Shown one piece after another: positions 63,993 through 64,000 of a stretch of 64,000 nucleotides of DNA. Every line of letters begins with the position of its first letter. Within the stretch, counting starts at the first letter, position 1. The notes beneath the pieces were generated by a model that was not told the DNA's origin, did no database searches, and was given only the letters and a program-made list of their open reading frames with translations. The stretch is taken from NCBI RefSeq assembly GCF_000768315.1, contig NZ_AQQX01000010.1, positions 49,713 through 113,712 of the forward strand, in the 5' to 3' direction. Origin of the DNA: Pseudooceanicola atlanticus (GTDB taxonomy: Bacteria; Pseudomonadota; Alphaproteobacteria; Rhodobacterales; Rhodobacteraceae). Both the position numbers and the translations under genes were made by a program.

Positions 63993-64000
63993 GTCGACCC

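Overview
The window is a chromosomal segment of a GC-rich alphaproteobacterium, most likely a member of the Rhodobacteraceae (roseobacter group). This rests on the tuf-trpT-secE-nusG-rplKA-rplJL-rpoBC-rpsLG-fusA-tuf-S10-spc gene order, a full CtrA-type TTAA-N7-TTAA site, a methanogen-output-domain protein next to a diguanylate cyclase, and the style of the ribosomal proteins (for example L3 with an Ala/Glu-rich tail). It is an inference from gene content; there is no rRNA in the window.

Layout. 1-4.1 kb: DEAD-box helicase, VWA protein, ChaC-like cyclotransferase and a Tat-exported intradiol-dioxygenase-like protein. 4.2-21.8 kb (minus strand): the str, S10 and spc ribosomal operons from rpsL to rpmD. 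They are broken in two places. A redox group (DUF3237, TIGR02466-type 2OG oxygenase, HxlR regulator, NmrA/QorB reductase) lies between rplP and rpmC. A low-GC stretch with a decayed second copy of the rplW 3' end and an orphan membrane-anchored protein lies between rplW and rplB. 22-25 kb: two rhamnosyltransferase-type proteins around a DMT permease. 25-39 kb (minus): rpoC, rpoB, rplL, rplJ, rplA, rplK, nusG, secE and tRNA-Trp, with a YkgJ-type cysteine-cluster gene and a secreted orphan as extras. 39-42.5 kb: zntB-like transporter, a second tuf and a lipoprotein. 42.6-60.9 kb: cytochrome P450, a c-di-GMP and two-component signalling block (GGDEF-EAL, hybrid kinase, receiver, CheB-CheR fusion), parC, two SH3 proteins, an SDR, a cob(I)alamin adenosyltransferase, a MetOD1-diguanylate cyclase pair, a D-2-hydroxyacid dehydrogenase and a BON-MscS channel. 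61-64 kb: an eroded island between tRNA-Gln(TTG) and tRNA-Ser(GCT), holding two truncated tyrosine recombinases, an SDR with Phe at the catalytic Tyr position, a broken methyltransferase and an internally deleted IS5-type element.

The core genes make up the transcription and translation apparatus, transcribed leftward from tuf/trpT. Promoters that can be read directly precede rpsL (TTGACA-N17-TATACG) and rplJ (TTTACA-N17-TAGCTA), and factor-independent terminators follow rpmD, rplW, tuf-2, rpoC and rplA. Accessory genes sit at the junctions between these transcription units. The most interesting unexplained structures are the rplW displaced-end insertion, a dispersed repeat whose two copies keep an identical 28-bp head and show compensatory changes in their hairpins, tandem 11-bp repeats in front of secE, and the double-tRNA eroded island.
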